A stretch of 64,000 bases of DNA. Origin: Amycolatopsis sp. WAC 01376 (lineage in GTDB: Bacteria > Actinomycetota > Actinomycetes > Mycobacteriales > Pseudonocardiaceae). Shown here piece by piece: positions 25,746 through 33,613 of this stretch; positions within the stretch are counted from its first letter, which is position 1, and each line of letters starts with the position of its first letter. Below the pieces are notes generated by a model that did no database searches, was not told the DNA's origin, and was given only the letters and a program-made list of their open reading frames with translations. The stretch covers positions 1,178,001-1,242,000 of the forward strand of contig NZ_QHKL01000003.1 in NCBI RefSeq assembly GCF_003947415.1. Direction: 5' to 3'. A program made the translations under genes and the position numbers.

Positions 25746-26965
25746 TTCTGGGCCTCCCCGCGGTACTTCTTCAGTTCACGGTGCGCCAGCGAGCGCTTGT
25801 GCACCTCGTCCGGGCCGTCGGCGAGCCGCAGCGTCCGCACCTGCGCCCACATCTCGGCGACCGGGAAGTCCTGGCTGACCCCGCCCGCGCCGAACAACTG
25901 CACGGCCTTGTCGAGGATCCACTCGACGGTGATCGGCGTGGAGATCTTGATCGCCTGGATCTCGGTGTGCGCGCCCTGGTTGCCGACGGTGTCCATCAGC
26001 CACGCGGTCTTGAGTACCAGCAGGCGCTGCTGCTCGATCTTGACCCGCGCCTCGGCGATCCAGTCCTGCACCACGCCCTGTTCGGCGATCGGCTTGCCGA
26101 AGGTCTCGCGCGAAAGCGCCCGGCGGCACATCAGTTCCAGCGCGCGCTCGGCCATGCCGATGGCGCGCATGCAGTGGTGGATCCGTCCCGGGCCGAGGCG
26201 GGCCTGCGCGACGGCGAACCCGTCACCCTCGCCGGCGATGAGGTTCTCCGCGGGCACACGGACGTCCTCGAAGACCACTTCGGCGTGGCCGCCGTGATCG
26301 CCGTCGGTGTAGCCGAAGACGTGCATACCGCGTTTCACGGTCATGCCGGGGGTGTCGCGGGGGACCAGGATCATGCTCTGCTGCTTGTGCGGCGGGCCGT
26401 CCGGATCGGTCTTGCCCATCACGATGAAGATCTTGCAGTTCGGGTTCATCGCGCCGGAGATGTACCACTTGCGGCCGTTGATGACGTACTCGTCGCCGTC
26501 GCGCCGGATGCCGGTGGCGATGTTGCGCGCGTCGGAGGACGCGACGTCGGGCTCGGTCATCGCGAACGCGGACCGGATCTCGCCGTCCAGCAACGGCTGG
26601 AGCCACTGCTTCTTCTGCTGCTCGCTGCCGAACATGGTGAGGACTTCCATGTTCCCGGTGTCCGGCGCCGCACAGTTCAGCGCGGTCGGCGCGAGCCGGA
26701 TGCTGCGGCCGGTGATCTCGGCCAGCGGCGCGTACTGGAGGTTCGTCAGCCCCGCGCCGTGGTCACCGGGGAGGAAGAAGTTCCACAGTCCGCGCTTGCG
26801 CGCTTCGGCCTTGAGTTCTTCGACGATCGGCGGCTGCGACCATTCGCTGTCGCGCTCGGCCAGCTGCTGCTCGAAGACGGCCTCGGCCGGGTAGATGTGC
26901 GAATCCATGAACTCGAGGAGCTTTCCCCGCAGTTCCTCGGTTTTCGCGTCGAAGGCGAAGTCCAT
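25742..26965 (-). CDS. Acyl-CoA dehydrogenase (ACAD10/11-like)
   Basis: 407-residue acyl-CoA dehydrogenase with AMTEPDVASSDARNI and KWYISGAMNP, features of the ACAD10/ACAD11 branch that acts on long-chain or 4-hydroxyacyl substrates in animals. It follows a phosphotransferase of the type fused to ACAD10/11 in eukaryotes by only 2 nt, so the bacterial operon mirrors that fusion. Phosphorylation of a hydroxyacyl-CoA followed by elimination is the chemistry reported for ACAD10/11; applying it here is inference. Confidence 0.93.
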   Translation of the reverse strand: MDFAFDAKTEELRGKLLEFMDSHIYPAEAVFEQQLAERDSEWSQPPIVEELKAEARKRGLWNFFLPGDHGAGLTNLQYAPLAEITGRSIRLAPTALNCAAPDTGNMEVLTMFGSEQQKKQWLQPLLDGEIRSAFAMTEPDVASSDARNIATGIRRDGDEYVINGRKWYISGAMNPNCKIFIVMGKTDPDGPPHKQQSMILVPRDTPGMTVKRGMHVFGYTDGDHGGHAEVVFEDVRVPAENLIAGEGDGFAVAQARLGPGRIHHCMRAIGMAERALELMCRRALSRETFGKPIAEQGVVQDWIAEARVKIEQQRLLVLKTAWLMDTVGNQGAHTEIQAIKISTPITVEWILDKAVQLFGAGGVSQDFPVAEMWAQVRTLRLADGPDEVHKRSLAHRELKKYRGEAQK

Positions 26966-26967
26966 CT

Positions 26968-27993
26968 CTATCCCTCTTCCTTGAGAGTCTCATTGCCGTG
27001 CGCGATCAACGGGACGACGCCCGCGCCGATGCCGTCGAATCCGGCACCGACGGTCTGGCCCTTGCTGTAGCGAAGGTGGATGCCTTCCAGGATCACCGCG
27101 AGTTTGAAGAACGCGAAGCCCACGTACCAGTTGAGCCGCGAGACGTCGCGGCCCGAACGTTCGGCGTAGCGCGCGATGACCTCGTCGTTGCGCGGATAGC
27201 CCGGCGCGGAACTGGCGTTCGACACGAACTGCAAGGACACCTTGTCGCGTTCGGCGTAGGCCACCAGCAGCGCGAGGTCGGTCAGCGGGTCGCCGAGGGT
27301 GGACATCTCCCAGTCCAGCACCGCGGTGATCCGGTCGTCGTCGTTCACCAGCACGTTGTCCAGCCGGTAATCCCCGTGGACGATCGACGGCTTGCCCGAA
27401 ACCGGCACCGAACCCGCCAGCCGATCGTGCAGTTCGTCGACGCCGGGGAGATCGCGGCTGCGGTTGCCGTCGAGCTGTTTCTTCCAGCGCCGCAACTGGC
27501 GTTCGAGGAAACCTTCCGGGCGGCCGAAATCGCCGAGCCCCACCGACTCCGGATCGACGGCGTGCAACTCGACGAGGGTGTCGACCAGTTCGTCCGCGAT
27601 CGCCTTCGTCCTGGCGGGGCCCAGCGCGGCCAGTTCGGTGTCGGAGCGGAAAGGCGTGCCCTCCACGAACTCCATCACGTAGAACCGCGCGCCGATGACG
27701 TCGGTGTCCTCGCACAGCAGCACGGTTTCCGGCACCGGGACGGCCGTGCCGTGCAGGCCGGAGATCACCCGGAACTCCCGGCCCATGTCGTGCGCGGTCG
27801 GCAGGACGTGGCCCAGCGGCGGGCGGCGGACCACCCAGCGGGACCGGCCGTCGCCCACGATGTAGGTGAGGTTGGACCGGCCTCCCGCCACGACCTGGCC
27901 GCTCAGGTCGCCCTGGACGAGCCCGGGCCGGTGCTCGTCCAGGTGGGCCTTGAGCTTGGCCAGGTCGAGGCCCGGCAGGTCGGACTGGTTCAT
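26968..27993 (-). CDS. Acyl-CoA-linked phosphotransferase (APH/ACAD10 kinase-like)
   Basis: 341-residue aminoglycoside-phosphotransferase-fold kinase. The catalytic loop HGDYRLDN and the metal-binding AVLDWEMSTLGDP are intact. In this context, directly before an ACAD10/11-like dehydrogenase, it is more likely a hydroxyacyl-CoA kinase than an antibiotic resistance enzyme. ATG 27993 has GGAGG 5 nt upstream; an upstream open extension runs through the TetR operator and is not coding. First gene of the four-gene operon. Confidence 0.9.
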   Translation of the reverse strand: MNQSDLPGLDLAKLKAHLDEHRPGLVQGDLSGQVVAGGRSNLTYIVGDGRSRWVVRRPPLGHVLPTAHDMGREFRVISGLHGTAVPVPETVLLCEDTDVIGARFYVMEFVEGTPFRSDTELAALGPARTKAIADELVDTLVELHAVDPESVGLGDFGRPEGFLERQLRRWKKQLDGNRSRDLPGVDELHDRLAGSVPVSGKPSIVHGDYRLDNVLVNDDDRITAVLDWEMSTLGDPLTDLALLVAYAERDKVSLQFVSNASSAPGYPRNDEVIARYAERSGRDVSRLNWYVGFAFFKLAVILEGIHLRYSKGQTVGAGFDGIGAGVVPLIAHGNETLKEEG

Positions 27994-28025
27994 GGTGCCT
28001 CCAGCATCTCGCTTTCCGGTGACAG

Positions 28026-28045
28026 TACCGACCAGTCGGTATGTC
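28026..28045. promoter_or_regulatory. TetR operator of the phosphotransferase/dehydrogenase operon
   Basis: TACCGACCAGTCGGTA (28026-28041) is a near-perfect palindrome, followed by TGTC. It is 33 nt upstream of the first start codon of the operon and one base different from the site at 14640. Confidence 0.75.
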
Positions 28046-28084
28046 GGGTAGGGGTGGCCCGGCGAGGTGCCGGAGGTCACCTTC

Positions 28085-28537
28085 TCAGGCGATCAGCCGG
28101 ACGACCATCTCCGCGACGCACGCCGGTTTGGGCTCGCCGTCGATCTCGATCGTCCACCGCACGACGGCCTGCTTGCCACCGGAGACGTCGGTGACCTCGA
28201 CCAGTTCGGCGCCCGCCCGGATCTTCGCGCCCACCTTCACCGGCTGGGGGAACCGGACCTTGTTCAGCCCGTAGTTGATGCCCATCTTGAGCCCGTTGAC
28301 CCGGTAGAGCTTCCCGACGAAACCCGAAATGAGCGAAAGCGTCAGGAAACCGTGGGCGATCGGGGCGCCGAACGGCCCATCGGCCGCCTTCTCGACGTCG
28401 ACGTGGATCCACTGGTGGTCGTCGGTGGCGTCGGCGAACAGGTCCACCCGGTCCTGGGTGAGTGTCAGCCAGTCGCTGTAGCCGAAGTGTTCGCCGACGG
28501 CGTTCTCGAACTCCTGCAATGAGGCGAATTCGCGCAT
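28085..28537 (-). CDS. MaoC-like enoyl-CoA hydratase
   Basis: 150-residue single hot-dog-fold hydratase. The hydratase-2 signature appears as ATDDHQWIHVD with the His and Asp positions, followed by GAPIAHGFLTLSLI. Such enzymes hydrate trans-2-enoyl-CoA to the (R)-3-hydroxyacyl-CoA. It follows a FabG-type reductase by 3 nt, the classic MaoC-FabG pair for interconverting enoyl, hydroxyacyl and ketoacyl thioesters. It lies 92 nt before the phosphotransferase operon on the same strand. Confidence 0.93.
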   Translation of the reverse strand: MREFASLQEFENAVGEHFGYSDWLTLTQDRVDLFADATDDHQWIHVDVEKAADGPFGAPIAHGFLTLSLISGFVGKLYRVNGLKMGINYGLNKVRFPQPVKVGAKIRAGAELVEVTDVSGGKQAVVRWTIEIDGEPKPACVAEMVVRLIA

Positions 28538-28540
28538 GGC

Positions 28541-29302
28541 TCAGTCCTTCGGTCCGCCGGCGACGTAGATGACCTGGCCGGAGATGAATCCCGCGCCGTC
28601 GCTCACCAGGAACGACGCGAGGTTGGCGATGTCGTCGGGGGTGCCGACACGCTGCACCGGGATCTGCGACGCGGCCGCCGCCTTGAAGTCCTCGAAGGAC
28701 ATGCCGATCCGCTCGGCGGTCGCCGCGGTCATGTCGGTGGCGATGAAACCGGGGGCGATGGCGTTCGCGGTGACGTTGAACTTGCCCAGTTCGATCGCGA
28801 GGGTCTTCGTGAAGCCCTGCATGCCCGCCTTGGCCGCGGAGTAGTTGACCTGGCCGCGGTTGCCCAGCGCCGAGGTGCTGGACAGGTTGACGATGCGGCC
28901 CCACTTCTCCTGCGTCTGGTACTTTTGCACCTCGCGGGTCATCAGGAACGAGCCCTTCAGGTGCACGCCCAGCACCGAGTCCCAGTCCTGTTCGGTCATC
29001 TTGAAGAGCAGGTTGTCGCGGGTGATGCCGGCGTTGTTGATCAGCACGGTCGGCGCGCCGAGCTCCTCGGCCACCCGAGTCACCGCGGCTTCGACCTGTG
29101 CGGCGTCGTTGACGTCCAGCGCGACACCGACGGCCTTGCCGCCCTCGGCGACGATCGCTTCGGCCCCCTGCTTGACACCCGCCTCGTCGAGGTCCAGCAG
29201 GCCGACGGCGAACCCGTCGGAAGCGAGCCGCTTGGCCACGGCCGCGCCGATGCCGCGGCCGGCGCCGGTGACGATCGCTACACGGGAGGGGTGTTCGGTC
29301 AC
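28541..29302 (-). CDS. fabG: 3-oxoacyl-ACP/CoA reductase, FabG family
   Basis: 253-residue SDR with TGAGRGIG cofactor motif, NNAGITRD, Ser in NLSSTSA, catalytic YSAAK and C-terminal GQVIYVAGG, all as in FabG-type ketoacyl reductases. GAGGAG lies 8 nt upstream of the GTG start. It is first in the two-gene unit with the MaoC hydratase; an inverted ACCGACCG operator half lies ~50 nt upstream. In this setting it more probably acts on CoA esters in degradation than as the housekeeping fatty acid synthase reductase. Confidence 0.88.
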   Translation of the reverse strand: MTEHPSRVAIVTGAGRGIGAAVAKRLASDGFAVGLLDLDEAGVKQGAEAIVAEGGKAVGVALDVNDAAQVEAAVTRVAEELGAPTVLINNAGITRDNLLFKMTEQDWDSVLGVHLKGSFLMTREVQKYQTQEKWGRIVNLSSTSALGNRGQVNYSAAKAGMQGFTKTLAIELGKFNVTANAIAPGFIATDMTAATAERIGMSFEDFKAAAASQIPVQRVGTPDDIANLASFLVSDGAGFISGQVIYVAGGPKD

Positions 29303-29348
29303 GGGTGACTCCTCGTCGTCGAGTGGAAGTGACGTCGAGTCTGCCGTA

Positions 29349-29363
29349 CTGAGCGGTCGGTTT
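29349..29363. promoter_or_regulatory. TetR operator of the fabG-maoC operon (minus orientation)
   Basis: Read on the minus strand it is AAACCGACCGCTCAG, sharing AAACCGACCG with the autoregulatory site at 22311 and 11 of 14 core positions with the site at 28028. Confidence 0.5.
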
Positions 29364-29532
29364 GTAGAGATGCCGGGCCAGGAGTTTCGCTGTGATCGTA
29401 ATCACGGCGGGTGGCATCGGTGCCCGACGGATACTTCCGGCCGCCTGATCGTCCCGACGTCCAGCGCCTCGACCTGCACTTCCGCTCGCGGCGGACGACG
29501 GGAGACTCCGCGCCGGTCCGTCACCTCGGTCC

Positions 29533-29579
29533 GTGAAGGCCTCCTTGAGGGACTCTGGGTCCCTCAAGGAGGCCTTCAC
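29533..29579. repeat. 21-bp perfect hairpin
   Basis: GTGAAGGCCTCCTTGAGGGA plus C (29533-29553) pairs with 29559-29579 around a 5-nt loop TCTGG. The ends GTGAAGG/CCTTCAC are shared with the other hairpin modules. No T-run follows. Confidence 0.8.
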
Positions 29580-29718
29580 ATACTTCAAGCGACCAAGGCT
29601 CCGGAAGGCGTCGGCCGGGGTGGTCGTAAGTGGCGATCCGGGTTGGAGCGAACCGTGTTTCAGGTGCCTGCGGCGGATCGGAGCGCCGCCTTGAGCCTCG
29701 GCACTACAGCGACAGCGC

Positions 29719-29766
29719 GTGAAGGCCCCCTTCTCTCGGCTCAGCCGAGGGAACTCGACCTTCGCG
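29719..29766. repeat. Hairpin module with CTCGGCT core, copy 2
   Basis: Same layout as 22207-22254 in reverse orientation: GTGAAGGCCCCCTTCTCTCGG, then CTCAGCCGAGGGAACTCGAC and CTTCGC. Confidence 0.7.
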
Positions 29767-29775
29767 CCAGCCCCA

Positions 29776-29830
29776 GTACATGAAGGACCCCATCCTTGCG
29801 CCCAGGTACAGGAAGGGGTCCTTCATGTAC
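29776..29830. repeat. GTACATGAAGGACCCC hairpin, copy 1
   Basis: GTACATGAAGGACCCCATCC (29776-29795) pairs with GGAAGGGGTCCTTCATGTAC (29811-29830) with one mismatch; loop TTGCGCCCAGGTACA. Copy 2 is at 57461-57515. Confidence 0.8.
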
Positions 29831-29930
29831 CTCGAACCTGGCATCACGCAAGAAGCGCCGCAGGCCACGCAGTAGGTACCTAAGAGGAGGCTCGCCAGAA
29901 CCCGAATCGCCACTCACGACCCACTGGAGG

Positions 29931-31013
29931 TCAGCCAGCCCGCCTGCCGAGAACCTCGGTGATCAGCTTCGGCAGTTCGCCGCCGTGCCACGAACTGGGC
30001 GAGAACCGCTCCTGCGCGATTCCGTCCCAAGGCTCGCCGTCGTCCAGCGAAACGCCTTTCTCGCGGGGGACGAGGGTCCCGATCTCCTGCGCCGTGACGC
30101 CTTCCCCGGCAAGGGTCTTCTTGGCGAGCGCGACATCCTGTGGCCGCACGGCGACCACGAGCGTCCAGTCGCCCCAGGCCTGCGCGAGTTCGAACCGGCC
30201 GAGTCCCGACTGCTCGCAGACGTCGGCGGGCGCGTCGTCCAGCTGGACGTCCGTCGTGATGCGCGCGCCGAGACCGTTGGCGCCGCACAGGGTCCGCACG
30301 GTCGGGAAGAGGCCGTCGGAGACGTCCATCGCGGCACGTGCCAGTCCGGCCGTGGCGAGCGCCCTGCCGGCGGCCACCTGTGCCATCGGGCGGCACGCGC
30401 GTTCGCGGATGTCCGCGACGAGAGACTCGGGAAGCCGGGCCTGCTTTTCGACGAGCAACGCGTACGCCCACAGATAGCCGGGTGAACCGACCAGCAGCAG
30501 GCGGTCACCGGCTTCGGCGCCCGCGCGCCCGAGCCGTCCGCCGGGGACGCACCGGCCGATCGCCGTCGCGGTGAGCTGCCGGACCGGACCGTCCCGGAGA
30601 TCTCCGCCGACGACCTTGGTCCCGTGGGCCTCGGTGCAGTCGTCGACGCCGTCGAGAAGCCGCCGGAATTCGCCCGCGGTGGTCGTCTTCGGCAGGGTGT
30701 AGTTGACGACCAGGCCGATGGGGGTGGCGCCCGCCGCCGCCAGATCGGACAGGTTGATCGTCGCCAGCAGCCAGCCGGCGTGATACGGATCCGTTTCCCC
30801 GAGGATGGTGACCAGCGGAGTGGGGCAGCTGTCGGTGGTGGCGACCAGTTCGCCGCGAAGCCCTTCCGGGGCGTCGAGGACGGCGCAGTCGTCACCGAAT
30901 CCGTGGACACCGCCGTAGCGCGGCCGCAGGATGTGCTCGAGGATCGCGTGTTCGCCGAGGTCCCCGAGGCGGACGTCGTCGCCGACCGGCGAGATTTCAG
31001 TTACGCCCGACAT
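29931..31013 (-). CDS. PurM/ThiL-fold kinase-like protein (AIR synthase related)
   Basis: 360-residue protein of the AIR synthase/thiamine-monophosphate-kinase fold. GFGDDCAVLD matches the Mg-ATP-binding GDDAA motif of ThiL, KVVGGDLRDG the second metal-binding segment, and AAMDVSDGLFPTV the conserved VSDGL motif. No thiamine biosynthesis gene is nearby; it is the last of four overlapping genes after a dCTP-deaminase-like enzyme, so it more likely phosphorylates or cyclises a specialised small molecule. ATG 31013 overlaps the deaminase stop by 17 nt. A housekeeping ThiL cannot be excluded without the rest of the genome. Confidence 0.85.
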   Translation of the reverse strand: MSGVTEISPVGDDVRLGDLGEHAILEHILRPRYGGVHGFGDDCAVLDAPEGLRGELVATTDSCPTPLVTILGETDPYHAGWLLATINLSDLAAAGATPIGLVVNYTLPKTTTAGEFRRLLDGVDDCTEAHGTKVVGGDLRDGPVRQLTATAIGRCVPGGRLGRAGAEAGDRLLLVGSPGYLWAYALLVEKQARLPESLVADIRERACRPMAQVAAGRALATAGLARAAMDVSDGLFPTVRTLCGANGLGARITTDVQLDDAPADVCEQSGLGRFELAQAWGDWTLVVAVRPQDVALAKKTLAGEGVTAQEIGTLVPREKGVSLDDGEPWDGIAQERFSPSSWHGGELPKLITEVLGRRAG

Positions 31014-31593
31014 GATCCGCCAATCGGGACGGGGCCACGTTGTGGTCGCTGGAATAGTTGTTCGGCATCGTGCCGTAGGGCTGCTCGCTGCCGGTGGAGG
31101 CGAACAGCATCAGGTTGCAGATCCGCGTTCCGGGGTGCAGGAGCACCGGATGCCGCAGGTGGTTCACGATCTCGAGAGTCAACACTGCCCCTGTCTCACT
31201 GCCGAAACCGGGGCTGACCTGACCGCACAGGACGACGCTGATGCCGAGCCGCGCGTAGTCGCTCGTGCCGTCGACGAGACCGGCGAGTTTCTCCGAAAGC
31301 CCGATCTTCTCCAGCGTCGGCGCGAGAACGACTTCGCCGGGCTCGACGGACAGCCTGCCTTCGGCGTCGAGTTCCTTCGGGCGGAGGTCCGGATACGTGT
31401 TCCGGTCGGCGATGTCGACGGTGCCGGTCGATTCCAGCGCGAACGCCTCGTGGCCGAGCCGCAGGCTGATCGCGGCGGGGCGGACGAGACCGGGCTCGAA
31501 CGGGGTGATCGTCAGTTCCCCGTTCCGGTGCGCGCGTTTGATGGCCCGGTCGGTCAGGATCCCGCGGCGCGGGGCGGGCCAGGTCAACGGCAC
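30997..31593 (-). CDS. dCTP deaminase/dUTPase-family enzyme
   Basis: 198-residue DCD-DUT fold protein. Aligned by eye to actinobacterial Dcd, DGTSDYARLGI carries the Ser and Arg and LTLEIVN the catalytic Glu of dCTP deaminase; VSPGF, LHPGTRICNLMLF and EQPYG match as well. It would convert dCTP to dUTP (or dUMP), though its N-terminus is longer and divergent (RRGILTDRAIKRAH). GTG 31593 overlaps the cupin stop by 10 nt. Extra Dcd copies occur in nucleotide-depletion phage defence and in nucleoside metabolism; here it sits in a coupled four-gene operon. Confidence 0.88.
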   Translation of the reverse strand: MPLTWPAPRRGILTDRAIKRAHRNGELTITPFEPGLVRPAAISLRLGHEAFALESTGTVDIADRNTYPDLRPKELDAEGRLSVEPGEVVLAPTLEKIGLSEKLAGLVDGTSDYARLGISVVLCGQVSPGFGSETGAVLTLEIVNHLRHPVLLHPGTRICNLMLFASTGSEQPYGTMPNNYSSDHNVAPSRLADHVGRN

Positions 31594-32333
31594 GACGTCA
31601 CCGCTTTCGCGACGGCGCCGACCAGGACCCGGAAATCGGCCTCGGTCAGTTCGCCGTTGGGCTGGTCGTCGGTCTGGCCGGGCTCGCAGTACACGACGGT
31701 GGTGCCGGTGCGATGCGGGCCCTGGATCACCACCGTGGCGGTCAAGCCCGCCGCGATCGGGCGGACGGTGTGCACGATGGCGGTGTCGCACGAGTAGACG
31801 TCGCCACGCCGGACCCGCGGGGTCTTCTCCACTTCGAGCCGGGCTCCGCCGTCCGCGCGCAAGGCGGCCGGATTCGCCGGATCGGCGCCGTAGCGGTAGC
31901 GGTCGTACGCCATCCCGCCTTCGGTCGTTTCGCGGAATTCGACCATGTGCAGACCTTCGCCCGCGACGATCGTCGAGGCGAATTCCCACCTGTGGCTGTG
32001 CGGATTGGACTCGCCGCGGGACGGTTCCGCGGATTCCGGCCAGACGTGGAGCCGGATCCGGAAATCGGCGGAGGCGTGGAGCACCATTTTGGCGAATCCG
32101 TTGGGATGCCAGTAGGAACGCTTCGCCGCGGTGCGGACGGTTTCTTCGTCACCGAGGATTTCCTCGAGCCACGAAAGGAAGCTCTCGGGAGCGTCCTGGA
32201 CCTGATGCGCGACCGTGCGCAGCCAGGCCAGGTCCGCGTCGCCGTGGCCGGGTCGCGTGCCGGTGACCTCATCGAGGAACGCGTGCGCGTCTGGCCGAAC
32301 GGCGGTGAGGGTCGAGGGCGGGGTGTCGATCAT
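31584..32333 (-). CDS. Cupin-like protein
   Basis: 249-residue protein with a predicted beta-barrel cupin core. SNPHSHRWEFAS gives a HxH metal motif, and VHTVRPI the downstream His, with an acidic position in between; the N-terminal ~70 residues are helical (HAFLDEVTG to LEEILGDEETV). It resembles cysteine-dioxygenase-like cupins only in outline, so a metal-dependent oxygenase or isomerase role is a guess. ATG 32333 shares ATGA with the regulator stop and has AGGAACG upstream. Second of four coupled genes. Confidence 0.75.
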   Translation of the reverse strand: MIDTPPSTLTAVRPDAHAFLDEVTGTRPGHGDADLAWLRTVAHQVQDAPESFLSWLEEILGDEETVRTAAKRSYWHPNGFAKMVLHASADFRIRLHVWPESAEPSRGESNPHSHRWEFASTIVAGEGLHMVEFRETTEGGMAYDRYRYGADPANPAALRADGGARLEVEKTPRVRRGDVYSCDTAIVHTVRPIAAGLTATVVIQGPHRTGTTVVYCEPGQTDDQPNGELTEADFRVLVGAVAKAVTSCR

Positions 32334-33613
32334 GTAGTCGTTCCTGGAGGGCTGAGCGGGGGCGCCGCGGCGGCGAATGCGGCCGCGCGGAGCGCGGTGA
32401 CTGCGTCCAAGGTCTGCCAGATGGGTAGGTCGCCGCTTCCCCAAGCCCAGAGCCCTTGATCGGCGTCGTAGCGCTCCCAAAGGGTTCCGAGCGCCCGGTT
32501 GAGCCGGGGGAGTGGCAGGAAGGGGGCGGTGGCGAGCGCTTGGACGACCCAGGCTGCGGTGAAGTGCCGGATGATGATCCGGGTGGTTCCTTCGCCGTCG
32601 GGGCGAGGCCTTTCGAGATCCTCGGCCACGCCATCGTCCGAATGGGACCGGTCGATGAGCCATTGTGTGGCTTCGTCGGCCGCCTCACGGACGTCGTTGC
32701 GATCTTCACGGCTGCACAGGACGTCCCGCAGAGCGACGACCGACCGCGCGGTGTGCACCACCGACGCCTCCGGGGCGACGAGCCCGGCCTCGTTCTTCTC
32801 GGGCCACAGGCGTGCGCCGTCGAAGTCGAGCCGGGCCGCCAGGAGGGCGTCGATCAGCCGGTCGGTCAGCGGGGCGTCCGGCCGCAGCCGGACCGCCGTG
32901 TGCAGCACGGCGGACAGCAGGTACGGACGGGTCCGGCTGTACGGGTCGAGCGACCCCTCAAGCTGGTCCAGCCCTTCGTCGGCGGACATCGTGCTGGTGC
33001 GGAACAGCGCGTCCACCACCGACGCGGTGGTCTCCGGCCGCTTGCCGCCCGCGCGACCACGCCAGCCGTGTTCCGCTTGCAACCGGTAGAGATCTTCGGC
33101 GAGCGTATGTAGGTCGATGTAGGGATCGCCTACCACCAGCATCGTGTTGATCCCGTACGCGGTGCTGAGGGCTTTCGGCCCGGTGTTCTTCTGCAGGTTG
33201 TGCCGCCAGCCCAGCGGCTTGCCATCGGCGTCACGGATCAGGCGCTCGGCGAGCTTCGCGCCGACGGTGTGGAAGACCTGCAGCAGGGAACGCGAGGTGT
33301 CGACGACGCCGGCGTCGCCGAGGACCGGTGGGGTGTGTTCGTGGGGTGAACGGGCCGTCTCCACCAGCGTGAACAGTGTGTTCGCGGCGCGGAAGTGATC
33401 GTCGAGCTGGCGGGCGTTGTGCGCCGACGGCAGGTATTTGCCGGTCTCCCACTGGGTCAGGTTCGCCCTGGTGACGCCGATGATCCTGGCGGTCTCCGCC
33501 TGCGTTTCCCCCGCGGCCTTGCGCAGCCGCCGCAGCTCTCGTCCGACACCCGACGCGGTAACGGTTTCCGCATCAGGGCTTACCGGCTCGCCTCCGGCCG
33601 ATGTAGGCTTCAT
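32330..33613 (-). CDS. XRE-type HTH fused to alpha/alpha-barrel repeat domain, probable regulator
   Basis: 427-residue protein. Residues ~25-80 form an XRE/Cro HTH (AAGETQAETARIIGVTRANL, TQWETGKYLP). The rest consists of helical repeats like those of prenyltransferase/squalene-cyclase barrels: PYLLSAVLHTAVRLRP, HFTAAWVVQALATAP, GLWAWGSGDLPIWQT. The catalytic DCTAE/DxDD motifs of cyclases are not seen, so the barrel probably binds a ligand or partner. ATG 33613 is chosen; the promoter carries a CCTACC-TTC-GGTAGG palindrome. First gene of the coupled operon and its likely controller. Confidence 0.82.
   Translation of the reverse strand: MKPTSAGGEPVSPDAETVTASGVGRELRRLRKAAGETQAETARIIGVTRANLTQWETGKYLPSAHNARQLDDHFRAANTLFTLVETARSPHEHTPPVLGDAGVVDTSRSLLQVFHTVGAKLAERLIRDADGKPLGWRHNLQKNTGPKALSTAYGINTMLVVGDPYIDLHTLAEDLYRLQAEHGWRGRAGGKRPETTASVVDALFRTSTMSADEGLDQLEGSLDPYSRTRPYLLSAVLHTAVRLRPDAPLTDRLIDALLAARLDFDGARLWPEKNEAGLVAPEASVVHTARSVVALRDVLCSREDRNDVREAADEATQWLIDRSHSDDGVAEDLERPRPDGEGTTRIIIRHFTAAWVVQALATAPFLPLPRLNRALGTLWERYDADQGLWAWGSGDLPIWQTLDAVTALRAAAFAAAAPPLSPPGTTT

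Larger units (their letters stand above)
29303..29930. other. 628-nt gene-free region holding a composite repeat element
   Basis: Apart from the fabG promoter and operator, the region contains three stacked hairpins (29533-29579, 29719-29766, 29776-29830) and is bounded by GTCGTAAGTGGCGATCCGGG (29623) and its near-complement CCCGAATCGCCACTCACGAC (29901-29920), so 29623-29920 looks like one ~298-bp element with inverted ends. Confidence 0.7.

Noticed and set aside
26968-27993. Aminoglycoside resistance gene
   Set aside because: The APH fold is shared, but the coupling to an ACAD10/11-like dehydrogenase and TetR operator points to acyl-CoA metabolism.
29931-31013. Thiamine biosynthesis (ThiL) as the obvious role
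   Set aside because: No thi gene or TPP riboswitch is visible nearby and the gene is coupled to a dCTP-deaminase-like gene; left as ThiL-fold only.
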